Positions 36,621 to 45,300 of a stretch of 64,000 bases of DNA are shown piece by piece; within the stretch, counting starts at the first letter, position 1, and each line of letters begins with the position of its first letter. A model generated the notes under the pieces. It was not told where the DNA came from, did no database searches, and saw only the letters and a program-made list of their open reading frames with translations. The translations under genes were made by a program, and so were the position numbers. The DNA comes from Bacillota bacterium (lineage in GTDB: Bacteria > Bacillota > Clostridia > Clostridiales > Clostridiaceae). The stretch spans positions 118,319-182,318 of the forward strand of contig JAUZPI010000001.1 of the NCBI GenBank assembly GCA_030706015.1, read 5' to 3'.

Positions 36621-37337
36621 CTAACTGCCATTGGTGTTCATTCCAGGGTTGTTTTCCTGAGTAGCAGTAACATTTATTATCCCCTGAAATGTGAGATTAT
36701 AATTTATATTTGAATCCCCTGAAACGCTGTCAACTTGCGACTTCGATGTTAGCTGTATTTGAAAATTTAGTAATATATATTCTCCAGGCTTCAAACTTGC
36801 AATATTAATACTGGTGGTTCCGGCACTTGGGGTAATATCCACATAACTTCCGCTAGTACTGTATTTTTTAACAGAAGTAAATGCACTAAAGGTCCAAGGG
36901 GTTTTAATGGTTCCACTATCACTTCTGGCTTGAGAGCTGGAAGAACTTATGATTATTTTCTCAGTGACATTGCCAGAGTTCTGAATCTTTATATCCCTTT
37001 TTTCCAATACTTCCCCACCAATAATATTATCAAGATAAGGAGTATTAGATTGGGAGTTTAAAAAAGTTTTATCGCTAGAGTCATCAAAGTATTTTGATAC
37101 TACACCTGTTCCATTATTGTAAGTCACCTCAAAATCTGGGTTATATCCCTGTGCGGAAACATATGCCCAAACATTAGAACTGCCTGACGTATCAATTCCT
37201 AAAGAGCCGTTAGTTATATTTATTGCTGATACAGTGGGAGCAATTTTAGGTACCTTATATGCGATATAAGCAAAGCTCTTACCTACGGTAAGTCCAAAAA
37301 CTAAAGCACATACTAAGATCATTACCAATTTTCTCAT
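36621..37337 (-). CDS. Secreted TasA/CalY-like protein with SipW-type signal peptide
   Basis: About 238 residues. It has a hydrophobic N-terminus (MILVCALVFGLTVGKSFAYI) as in SipW-processed exported proteins, then a Ser/Thr/Asn-rich beta domain. The C-terminus ends TATQENNPGMNTNGS, sharing TQENNPG with the protein encoded at 39139-39822. The ATG at 37337 directly follows GGAGAGGTT; an in-frame TTG 21 bases earlier would start inside the ribosome site. It is the last gene of the sipW locus and a candidate fibre or matrix subunit. Confidence 0.65.
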   Translation of the reverse strand: MRKLVMILVCALVFGLTVGKSFAYIAYKVPKIAPTVSAINITNGSLGIDTSGSSNVWAYVSAQGYNPDFEVTYNNGTGVVSKYFDDSSDKTFLNSQSNTPYLDNIIGGEVLEKRDIKIQNSGNVTEKIIISSSSSQARSDSGTIKTPWTFSAFTSVKKYSTSGSYVDITPSAGTTSINIASLKPGEYILLNFQIQLTSKSQVDSVSGDSNINYNLTFQGIINVTATQENNPGMNTNGS

Positions 37338-37374
37338 AACCTCTCCCCCCTCTATCAATAATAAAAATAATTAT

Positions 37375-38094
37375 TTATTTCAAACCAACAATAATTCCAT
37401 TTTTATAGTGATATGTCTTATCAGCATAATTATTTGCATCATAGCTTGAACTGCTTAATTTATTACTCCAATAAGTTCTTAAATCAGAAGTATTGGAATC
37501 ACTTCCATTAGTTGTATTTGGCATCCAACTGCTTAAAAGCGAGTTTATATCATTTGCATTTTCTGGAAACTGAACTCTTAAGTGAAATGTGCTGTTAGAG
37601 CTTGCGGCTACCGTATTTTTATTCATATAAACTCTGCTGTTAATGCCAGATTTCGTATCTGAATAAAAATAACTAGTATCAGTACTGCCAGTATAAAGCA
37701 TCATTATAAACGGAGTTTGTACAAATGGAGTAAATGAAACAACTAGATTAGACTGAGTATTTACTGGTTCAGTATAAAACTCCTGGGCTGCACTTGTCTT
37801 GTTATTTTGTACAACAATATTCTTTTCATGAGTTGCTCCAGGATATATATTCATTGAAATTAATTTTTGATTTCTATCTACAATAAAAGCTTCATTTGTA
37901 AGTCTTGTTTCTGGTACATTCCACCTACTTCCATTCAGTGCAAACAAAATTTTTGATGGAATTACATATCTTGCTATAACTGAATAATTTGCATTACCGC
38001 TGCCAGTTAAATAAGCATAAGTTCCAGAAGTAACAATCCCCAAAAATACTGATGCTAAAAGTAAACATATTGTTTTAATGCTTTTTTTAGACAT
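37375..38094 (-). CDS. Secreted protein with classical SipW-cognate signal peptide
   Basis: This 239-residue protein has the segment LGIVTSGTYAYLTGSGNANY, matching the GTYAYLTD-like cleavage region recognised in SipW-dependent TasA/CalY proteins. The mature part is Asn/Ser/Thr-rich with blocks such as VVQNNKTSAAQEFYTEP and FHLRVQFPENANDIN that suggest beta structure. The C-terminus lacks the TQENNPG motif of two siblings. A role in a surface fibre or biofilm matrix is inferred from the signal peptidase in the same cluster. Confidence 0.65.
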   Translation of the reverse strand: MSKKSIKTICLLLASVFLGIVTSGTYAYLTGSGNANYSVIARYVIPSKILFALNGSRWNVPETRLTNEAFIVDRNQKLISMNIYPGATHEKNIVVQNNKTSAAQEFYTEPVNTQSNLVVSFTPFVQTPFIMMLYTGSTDTSYFYSDTKSGINSRVYMNKNTVAASSNSTFHLRVQFPENANDINSLLSSWMPNTTNGSDSNTSDLRTYWSNKLSSSSYDANNYADKTYHYKNGIIVGLK

Positions 38095-38162
38095 ACTTAC
38101 CTCCCAAAGTACTTAATATACTTTTATATATTAGCTATACTCCTCAAACAATGTATAATTAC

Positions 38163-39002
38163 CTACTGAACATTAATTACTAAGTTATCTCTAAAGAAAT
38201 ACTTGTTGTTTCCATAAGTATCTACACCTATATCACTGATCTTACCACTGTTTTGCTGTACTGATGTTATTCTATAGGATACATTGCCTACAGCAGCCCC
38301 ATTTCCATTAATCATAAGCTTTACTATAACCTTATAAATATAAGGAGTATTTTTAGTTTGAGAACTTCCAAGATCGTAAAATACCCCCCCAACAGTGTAT
38401 TGTCTATTACCGGGTGTGGTAAATCCAGGGAAAGAGTTGATAGATACATAGCTTGGTGAGGAATTTGTTGGCAGCCAGGTTACATAGCTATTATCAGTCT
38501 CAGTAATAATACCGCTAGTTGAAATATTCGGCACATAGTTCTGCATACCTGTTAATACCTGACTATCCGTCATCCCACTGTCTCCCTGGGCAGGAAGATA
38601 GTTATCAATTATATACTGACAATTTACAGGTTGTCTTTCAATCCAATTGTTCCAGCTGCCAGATAATCTATCTATTCTCATATTTTGAAATATTGTTCCT
38701 ACTTCCATATCAATGAATATTTTTGAATAGCCGGCACCATTGATAGTTGCTGTTTTTTGCACTCCACCAGTGCTAGGCTGCGGCTGAGTTACATTTTGAG
38801 TAAAAGAAATATTATTATTATTTTCGTCATAAACCCTAACAATATTGGTCTTTACCGATCCCGTCTTGAGAAACATTTCCGTAGAAAGACTATCATCATC
38901 AACAGGTTTTCCATAACTTAATGCATAAGTTGTACCTACAGCAGATGCAATAAATAAAGTCAAACACAATATACCTATCACAATATTGTTTCTCTTCCAC
39001 AT
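38163..39002 (-). CDS. Secreted protein with SipW-type signal, 279 residues
   Basis: It has an N-terminal export signal (IVIGILCLTLFIASAVGTTY, followed by ALSYGKP), then a polar beta-rich domain with FLKTGSVKTNIVRVYDENNN near residue 45, and ends FRDNLVINVQ. I do not recognise a named family beyond similarity in layout to TasA/CalY-like exported subunits. RBS AAGGAG precedes the ATG. It is the first gene downstream of the internal hairpin at 39082-39113. Confidence 0.6.
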   Translation of the reverse strand: MWKRNNIVIGILCLTLFIASAVGTTYALSYGKPVDDDSLSTEMFLKTGSVKTNIVRVYDENNNNISFTQNVTQPQPSTGGVQKTATINGAGYSKIFIDMEVGTIFQNMRIDRLSGSWNNWIERQPVNCQYIIDNYLPAQGDSGMTDSQVLTGMQNYVPNISTSGIITETDNSYVTWLPTNSSPSYVSINSFPGFTTPGNRQYTVGGVFYDLGSSQTKNTPYIYKVIVKLMINGNGAAVGNVSYRITSVQQNSGKISDIGVDTYGNNKYFFRDNLVINVQ

Positions 39003-39081
39003 ATTTTTTCTCCTTACGTTTATATATTACTATATTTATCGTAAATTCTTCAAATTTTTTTACCCTATTTCTACCTTTGAA

Positions 39082-39113
39082 TAAAGCCATAAACTAAAAA
39101 GTTTATGGCTTTA
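39082..39113 (-). promoter_or_regulatory. Perfect stem-loop inside the sipW gene cluster
   Basis: A 14-bp perfect inverted repeat (39082-39095 with 39100-39113) and a 4-base loop lie between the 39139 gene's stop and the next start. The T-run after it on the minus strand is short (TTTATTC), so it may be a leaky terminator or a processing/stability element setting different expression for upstream and downstream genes. Confidence 0.65.
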
Positions 39114-39138
39114 CACTATAGGCAGGATTTATTCAGTA

Positions 39139-39822
39139 CTATTGTGTCCATCCTGGATTATTCTCTTGAGTTACAGTAAGTGTGAATAGGTCATTTAAAT
39201 CAATGGACCCAGTAGTCAAATCTTGAGTTGCAACTGTGCTTGTGGTAGGATATTCAAGCCTAACTGCTAAATTTGTTGATGCACCTGGCGCTAAAGTTGC
39301 TATAGTTACGGTACTGCTTCCATCCCATAGACTACCATTTATATATAATTTCCAGCCTGCGGCTGTTAGACTTGGCAAACTTGTTGAAGCTGAATTAGGA
39401 GCTACTTGCGCTTTAATTGTCAAATTACCTGTGTTACTAATTTGAAATGGTGATGCAGTTGTGCCTAAATTAAAAGCATCTCCTGGTCTAGCATTTGAAA
39501 TACTTCCTGTAATAACGCCGCCTATTACCGCTCTGCTTGGTGATCCTCCATCCATAGGAACTCCTACGATATCTGGATTAGCTGTAGTTCCAGCTATAAT
39601 ATCATATGTCCACTTTCCTCCATTTGCAGATACACCTTGAGCATTAATTTTACCATTCTTTATATTTAATGGTGTGGGAGGAACCGGAAATGCAATAGAT
39701 TTAACCTTCCAGGAATATGATCCTCCAGCCGATATAGCTAACAGTAGTAGTAATAATAAAGTCAAAATAGTTATTCTTCTTTTATTTTTTTTCTTATTTT
39801 GATTTTGTTTGTTGATATCCAT
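39139..39822 (-). CDS. Exported TasA/CalY-like protein next to sipW
   Basis: This 227-residue protein has a Lys/Arg-rich N-terminus (KQNQNKKKNKRR), one hydrophobic helix (ITILTLLLLLLLAISAGGSY) and a Gly/Ala/Thr-rich mature domain with PGDAFNLGTTASPFQISNTG, a typical camelysin/TasA-like block. The C-terminus ends FTLTVTQENNPGWTQ, shared with the protein encoded at 36621-37337. It is immediately downstream of sipW (16-base gap), the usual position for a SipW substrate. Confidence 0.72.
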   Translation of the reverse strand: MDINKQNQNKKKNKRRITILTLLLLLLLAISAGGSYSWKVKSIAFPVPPTPLNIKNGKINAQGVSANGGKWTYDIIAGTTANPDIVGVPMDGGSPSRAVIGGVITGSISNARPGDAFNLGTTASPFQISNTGNLTIKAQVAPNSASTSLPSLTAAGWKLYINGSLWDGSSTVTIATLAPGASTNLAVRLEYPTTSTVATQDLTTGSIDLNDLFTLTVTQENNPGWTQ

Positions 39823-39838
39823 TATTCTCCACCTTCTT

Positions 39839-40324
39839 TTAAATCTTTATCCTTTCTCTCTCAAAAACCAATTCATAGAGTACTAAAAAGAATATAATTC
39901 CAACAATTAAGCCCATTCCTGTGGTTGAACCAATAAAAGCTAACAAGTATCCAATTTTAGGTATTTTAAAGATATATTTACCTATTATCATCTCCTTTGT
40001 TATTGGTGCATCTTCCACATTGTTACTGTCGCCTTTTGTCGTAATAAGATTGTTATGTATTTTTATTATTCTATGCGTAATGGTGATGTCGCCTTTCCAA
40101 TATGTTATAATATCACCTTTTTTCAAATCACTAGAAGACACCTTTGTAATCGTTATCATGTCACCCGCATAAATAGAAGGTTCCATGCTGCCTGTTAATA
40201 CTACATAATTTTTGTAACCAACAATATCATATAGTTTGTCCCATCTTTGAGTTAAATTGCCTAATAACAAGATAAAAAACAAAACTATCATAATATTCTT
40301 ACAAACTTTATAATACTTTTTCAA
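39839..40324 (-). CDS. sipW: SipW-type signal peptidase I
   Basis: The 161-residue protein has two membrane helices (IMIVLFFILLLGN; GYLLAFIGSTTGMGLIVGII). The nucleophile serine is in LTGSMEPSIYAGD, and GDITITHRIIKI carries histidine in place of the bacterial-type lysine, the mark of ER-type SipW signal peptidases. It releases TasA/CalY-like proteins at the outer membrane face. The start is TTG, with AAGGAG seven bases before. It is the first gene of its operon, behind the TTGACA promoter and candidate cre site. Confidence 0.88.
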   Translation of the reverse strand: MKKYYKVCKNIMIVLFFILLLGNLTQRWDKLYDIVGYKNYVVLTGSMEPSIYAGDMITITKVSSSDLKKGDIITYWKGDITITHRIIKIHNNLITTKGDSNNVEDAPITKEMIIGKYIFKIPKIGYLLAFIGSTTGMGLIVGIIFFLVLYELVFERERIKI

Positions 40325-40682
40325 TTGAATTCTCCTTATTTTGCATCGTTATAGTATTCATTAATTATCATATCCCTTCTTAATAGAAATATTATAACCA
40401 CACCATGCAAACGTTTTCCGTTGTGTTAGATTATCTTGTATATATATTATCACAACCTCTTATAATTTGTCAATATTTTGCGAATACATTTTATTTTTCA
40501 TATTTATTTATAATTTAACTCGATATATGTAAATAATAGCTTAAAAAATCATAAAATTATTACTCAAACTGAGTTATTAGTTTTGTCTGTAGAAAAACAT
40601 TTATCTCTCTAATTAAGAGTAACAATGAATTTGCAAAGGAATATTATGATTAAGGAATTGATAAGTCTTAGGAGGCCAACAA
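40325..40682. other. Divergent intergenic region between sipW and a plus-strand hypothetical gene
   Basis: These 358 bases contain the sipW promoter and cre-like site (40406-40473) and, on the plus strand, the leader of the next gene with TTAGGAGG before its ATG. I see no additional gene and no match to cyclic-di-GMP riboswitch cores. Confidence 0.5.
40406..40473 (-). promoter_or_regulatory. sipW promoter with a cre-like site
   Basis: On the minus strand TTGACA (40468-40473) and TAATAT (40444-40449) are 18 bases apart. GGAAAACGTTTGCA (40406-40419) follows about 25-38 bases downstream and matches the CcpA cre consensus TGNAANCGNTNNCA at all fixed positions except the first. A roadblock cre would place fibre production under carbon catabolite control. 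Confidence 0.55.
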
Positions 40683-41084
40683 ATGTATGGTTATAGAGAC
40701 CCATTCATAGGATCTGATTGCGATGATTCATCATTTTACTGTCCCTACCGCATGTATGAATTTCAATGCCCATTATGCACCGGAAAAAGGCAGAAGGTAG
40801 AAGAATATCCTATTCAGCAGCAGCAACCACCTAAAAATCCACCCCCAAATTATACACCTAAATTATCCGATGTACCTGTTCCAAACCTAATATTAGTGGA
40901 ATTTGGTGCTATATCTCCTTGTATTTTTAAGAACACATATATATGGCTTAAAAACGGTGAATCTTTTTGGTCATATCTTACATTCATCAGCAGAAACTCT
41001 GTTGCCGGCTGGAGATATATAAATAACAGATGGGTATACTTTACTACGAATTTAAATCAAATTAAGAATTATATTTGCTCTTGA
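40683..41084 (+). CDS. Hypothetical protein, 133 residues
   Basis: RBS TTAGGAGG is followed by ATG. The N-terminus is cysteine-containing (SDCDDSSFYCPYRMYEFQCP, then LCTGK), followed by a Gln/Pro-rich linker (PIQQQQPPKNPPPN) and an aromatic C-terminal domain with ISRNSVAGWRYINNRWVYFT. No membrane helix or signal peptide is present. The Cys-rich, Tyr/Pro-rich make-up recalls small spore-coat or surface proteins, but I do not recognise the family. Confidence 0.55.
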   Translation: MYGYRDPFIGSDCDDSSFYCPYRMYEFQCPLCTGKRQKVEEYPIQQQQPPKNPPPNYTPKLSDVPVPNLILVEFGAISPCIFKNTYIWLKNGESFWSYLTFISRNSVAGWRYINNRWVYFTTNLNQIKNYICS

Positions 41085-41090
41085 GCACAC

Positions 41091-41146
41091 AAATAAACTC
41101 TCTCAATCTCAGATTGGGCTTTCATTCATTAACTTATGTGGGGAAA
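41091..41146. repeat. Direct repeat, copy 1 (56 bp)
   Basis: Begins AAATAAACTCTCTCAATCTC and ends with CTTATGTGGGGAAA. It matches copy 2 at 53 of 56 positions. Each copy carries the self-complementary core CAATCTCAGATTG. It follows the 133-residue hypothetical gene directly. Confidence 0.9.
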
Positions 41147-41190
41147 TAAATGATTTTATGTTTTATTTATCTCAGGAGATATCTTAACTT

Positions 41191-41246
41191 AAATAAACTC
41201 TCCCAATCTCAGATTGGGCCTTCATTCACTAACTTATGTGGGGAAA
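41191..41246. repeat. Direct repeat, copy 2 (56 bp)
   Basis: Begins AAATAAACTCTCCCAATCTC. It lies exactly 100 bp from copy 1 and differs at three positions. In this copy the core reads CCCAATCTCAGATTGGG, an extended dyad. No transposase or phage gene adjoins it. Confidence 0.9.
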
Positions 41247-41338
41247 GTAAAAATGCATTACTCCCCCGCATTCTCTAATTTAATAAACCTATACCAACAG
41301 AAATAATAAAATGCAGCTATTGCGCCACAAAATTTTGA

Positions 41339-42187
41339 TTATTGTGATGGTCTGGCACCGTTTAATAACTGCTCAGTATTTAATCCAAAGGTATATTGAA
41401 AATGAGGCATATCAACAATACTTATGTTAAATGTTGTCCAGTTACCTCCCCATTCTAATCCAACCTGCTGACCTAAATTACCCATTTCAATAAACTTATC
41501 TGTGGCATTCCAATCAATGACACCATTTGTCATTGGAGCGCAATCAAAAGCCAATCCCCAGTTATGATATGAATCTCCTCCTTCTGCATCAGTCACTATG
41601 GCTCCTGGCTGAGTTCTACCCTGTGCAAACAATTGGTCTTGATCATACCAGCTTCTAAAGGTTACAATAATGGTAACATCCAGACCACTTTGGGTACATA
41701 AGTTAAGAAATTGTCGTGCTAATGATGCCACATATGGATTTAATGCACTTATAGCTGTTGAACTAGGGATTTTACTATAATCATCTGGTGGGTTTGGATT
41801 AAATAATTGCTGCCTTGTTCTTGGTTCTACTATACCGCTCATTGCAAGACCATTAACGCTTTGAAATCTTCTTACAGCATCCGTCGTTCTTGCTCCGTAA
41901 ACTCCATCAGGAGAGCCAGCATTAAAATTTATAGAATTTAATTTACTTTGTATAGCTAAAACCTTCCTCAACAGTACGTTCCAGGTAACAGGACCAACAA
42001 CACCATCTGATACTAATTTATTTTCAGCTTGAAAATCTCTTACTACTTCGTCAGTTAACGAATCAAATACACCAGTTATTTGAAGTCCGTTGTAATTATA
42101 GTTTAGTCCATTTAAATTCATTTGAAGTATTCTAACGGATGGGCCTTCATAATACTTTTTTAATACCGGAAATGTAATAGGCATCAT
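41339..42187 (-). CDS. Peptidoglycan-binding M15-type peptidase
   Basis: This 282-residue protein has two N-terminal PG_binding_1 modules (GPSVRILQMNLNGLNYN; GVYGARTTDAVRRFQSVNGL) and a C-terminal M15 peptidase domain. The zinc site is visible as SYHNWGLAFDCAP (H...D) and DMPHFQYTFG (H), with the substrate-binding RSWYDQDQLFAQGRTQPGA. It probably cleaves peptide stems of cell-wall peptidoglycan, as in CwlK or phage-endolysin-like L-Ala-D-Glu peptidases. No classic signal peptide is present, so export may be non-classical or sporulation-linked. Confidence 0.87.
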   Translation of the reverse strand: MMPITFPVLKKYYEGPSVRILQMNLNGLNYNYNGLQITGVFDSLTDEVVRDFQAENKLVSDGVVGPVTWNVLLRKVLAIQSKLNSINFNAGSPDGVYGARTTDAVRRFQSVNGLAMSGIVEPRTRQQLFNPNPPDDYSKIPSSTAISALNPYVASLARQFLNLCTQSGLDVTIIVTFRSWYDQDQLFAQGRTQPGAIVTDAEGGDSYHNWGLAFDCAPMTNGVIDWNATDKFIEMGNLGQQVGLEWGGNWTTFNISIVDMPHFQYTFGLNTEQLLNGARPSQ

Positions 42188-42270
42188 CAGTCTCCTTATA
42201 AAAATATTTACTCACTTATATTATGTTACTATCAATGCAATTGTGATAAACTATTGCAGAGTGGTTTATA

Positions 42271-42342
42271 ATGAAAAAGTTAATTAAAGTGGTGGCTGCA
42301 ATTATTGAAAATAAAAGCAGTCCCAAGGGACTGCCTCTTTAA
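42271..42342 (+). pseudogene. N-terminal remnant of a Nudix (MutT-like) gene
   Basis: Twenty-three codons from ATG to TAA read MKKLIKVVAAIIENK and then enter the jet-operon terminator. This opening is the usual first beta strand of MutT-type Nudix hydrolases. The catalytic Nudix box is absent, so only the gene's start remains, apparently joined to the terminator by a deletion. A chance match over 15 residues is the alternative. Confidence 0.45.
42309..42334 (-). terminator. Terminator of the Wadjet-like operon
   Basis: On the minus strand GCAGTCCC and GGGACTGC form an 8-bp stem with a tight centre, followed by TTTTATTTT. It lies 24 bases after the jetC stop. Confidence 0.88.
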
Positions 42343-42357
42343 AATTTGCTTAAAATG

Positions 42358-45300
42358 TTATTTCAAGTTATTAAAATCAAACATACCTATTTGCTGTAAT
42401 TCACCAAGTCTTATTAAGGCCTGTGGATCACTGTCCTTGAAAAAAGCTGTCCTTATTTCTCTTTCCATTGTAACAATTTGATTGACTCCATTACTTGCCT
42501 CTCTTAGTCTGCAGCTATAAACTATAGGAAAATAAGTTCTTACAAATTTACCTTCAGCATGAGCTGTTAGGGCGATTATCTGGAAACCAAGCTGCTGTGC
42601 TACGAAAAATACTGGATCAAGTACATGGTCACTGGAAGCCTTTCCAAAAGGATTGTCCACTATAACAGTTCTATGTCTTTTGCTATAAGGTATTATCTGT
42701 TTTCTTTTTTCCGCCAGGTAATTTAAAATTCCTAGGAACAAGGTCATGTTTTTACTCCATTTTTCTCCTCCTGACCAGGCATTGGATTGTTCCCAAGAGA
42801 ATGGAGTGCTGCTTACCTTGCCATTATTAGTCACCTTACGGCATTTTACCTTTATACTATTTTGTTTCATCACGATCTGAAGAAGCTGCTTTGATTGAAG
42901 CCATTTTTCAATAGCTCTTTTCACCTGCTCTTCAATTTCTATGCCGTTATCATCTCTAAACTTGTCTTCCTCCAGCTGCATAAGCATCCAATCTATATGC
43001 TTTGCCAGTTCTTCTTTTCCTTCTTTTTCATCCCACTCTGGAACATTAAATGTAAATACTTCTTTCCAACTGTCCTCTACTTTGATTTTTGTCTTTTTCG
43101 GTATTATTTTCAGCTCCTGAGCCATTGTAACTAGATAAGCGTGAAGATGATTTATAAACTGCTGTACTTCTTTGTCATGCTCACGAATATCATTTTCTGC
43201 AATCTCAATGCTTCGTGATATTCTTTCCTGCATCTTGTGCTGCCACTGTTTAATATCTTCAAAATTCTTTTTCAATTGCACACCAGTAACAGCCATTTCC
43301 TTTAATCTTACATCTATAATTTCATTTTCACAGAATCTAATAAATAAATTTTGCTGCTGTTCTACCTTAGCTTTTTGATTCTGAATATCTGTTGATTGTT
43401 TTTCTATTTCTTTTACTATTTCTGATACAAATTGTTTTCTTTTATATGGTATTTCTTGAATAAGTTCCGGAGACAGCTCTATTTCCTTTATACTTTCTGC
43501 TAAGTAAGAAAACTTACCATTTTCAATTTTCATAGTTTGAATTTGGTCCTCTATATTTTTCTTATCCTTAATTAATTTTTCTCTACGCTTAAGATTATAG
43601 TCTTTTCTTTTTCTTATAGCTTCCTCTTGCAGTGCTAAGACTGCTTTAACCTGATCTAAAGCTTCACCAAACTCAATTATTTCATTATAGAACTTATAAA
43701 AGTTCTCTTCTTCTATCTGATACCTAGTTTGTTTTTCCATGAATTTTTCTCTAGCCTTGTCTAAATCTGAGGAAGCTTTTTCTAAGTACTTTTTAGTCTT
43801 CTTAAGTTCCTCCAATAATCTTTTGATTTCATCTTCACCATAGGTTGGAAACTGAAAATCCTCTTCCGCAGAAAATTCTAGTTTCTGAAGGAATATATCT
43901 AACTCCTTCAGAGCCTTATTCTCAGCAGTTTTTGCATTATCTAATTGAATCTGTAAAACTTCTCTTCCTTTTTGTTTCTTTTCAAGGGTAGCCTTTAAAG
44001 CTTTCCTCTGTTCCTTTAAAACTTCCTTACTGATGCTTGTGTATTTAGGAATTTCCTTTAATACCTCTGAATATAATTCTTCAGACTTAAGATCACTAAT
44101 ACTGCGATCTATTTCCCACAAAGTTCTATTAATCTCTTCTATGGTATTTTTAAGACTCTTAATCCTTTTATCCCATTCCTTAATGCCATGTTGATGCTTT
44201 TCTAAATTCTCTTCTACCTTAAGCAAATCAGCTTCATTTCTAATTTTCTCCCCTTTTTTGCTGCTGTAGTCTCTTGCCTTAGAAATCCTGCCTGTTAAAA
44301 AGCTTTCTTCCGCCCTAAAATCACTCAGGTTGATATTATTCTTTCTTATTTCATCATCTATCTGCTGTATTCTTAATTTCTTTATGTGAATTTCCTTCTG
44401 AGTATCATCAATATGCTCCTGAACAGCTTTTTGATTGTTTAGTAATTCCCTATATAACTCATGAGGATAGTTAATAAAAAACTCTCTTAACTGCTTTAGT
44501 AATTCATTATATTGAGTAAATTCCTCTTCTTTTTTTCTTCTATTCTCTGTGGCTTCCTTAGCTTTTTCACTAACTTCACCTCTCCAGTTTACAAAATTAG
44601 CTTGGGAAAGATTGCTTTCCCAGCTCAAAGGAAATACATTTCTTTCAAAGGCAGTAAAATCCCCCTGAATTCTGCTTCTAGCTTCCTTTTCTGTGATTAC
44701 ACTAACTGGCTGAGTAAGCTCATCTGCAGCCTTTTCTAGCTTGCTCATTAATTTATCCAATTCTGTATCACCCACAACAACGGCTACAGCCCAGTAAGGA
44801 TAAAGCTCATTTAATTCCTTCTCCGACTTCCCAATATTCCTCGCTGCCCTTTGTAAAAATTGTGTACCGCTTTCTATATAAGAAAAACTATTTCTCCAAT
44901 GCTTGATTAATTTTTCAATTTGAGGATCAGCGGTATAGAATTCGCTTTCCCTATAGTCATCCATAAATCTATAGGCAAGTCTTTCTTTAAAAATCAAATT
45001 TTCTTTATCCTCTTTTAGCTTTTCTACTCTAAATTCCATCTGAGTTAATATTTTAGCTTCATGCAGGTAAATAGAATCTATATTACTGACATTATTAAAT
45101 AATTCCTTAAAACTACTTAAAAGCTTTGTCTGTGTATTATTTAAACTATTAAGCTTCTCTTTTAACTGATGCTCTTCATCCTTTAATTGATCTAAGGTCA
45201 GTGTATTTGTTTCTAATGCTTGTTGCTCATTATATTTTTCTTCCTTTAATTTTATAAGCTGCTGTTCACAGTTAAATATATTCTGACCTAATTCAGTTAT

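Noticed and set aside
40325..40470. Possible cyclic-di-GMP riboswitch before sipW
   Set aside because: The sequence lacks the conserved GEMM core and tetraloop-receptor elements; the only clear element is a cre-like site.
41091..41246. CRISPR-like repeat pair
   Set aside because: Only two copies, 56 bp long, with a single 44-bp gap and no cas genes.
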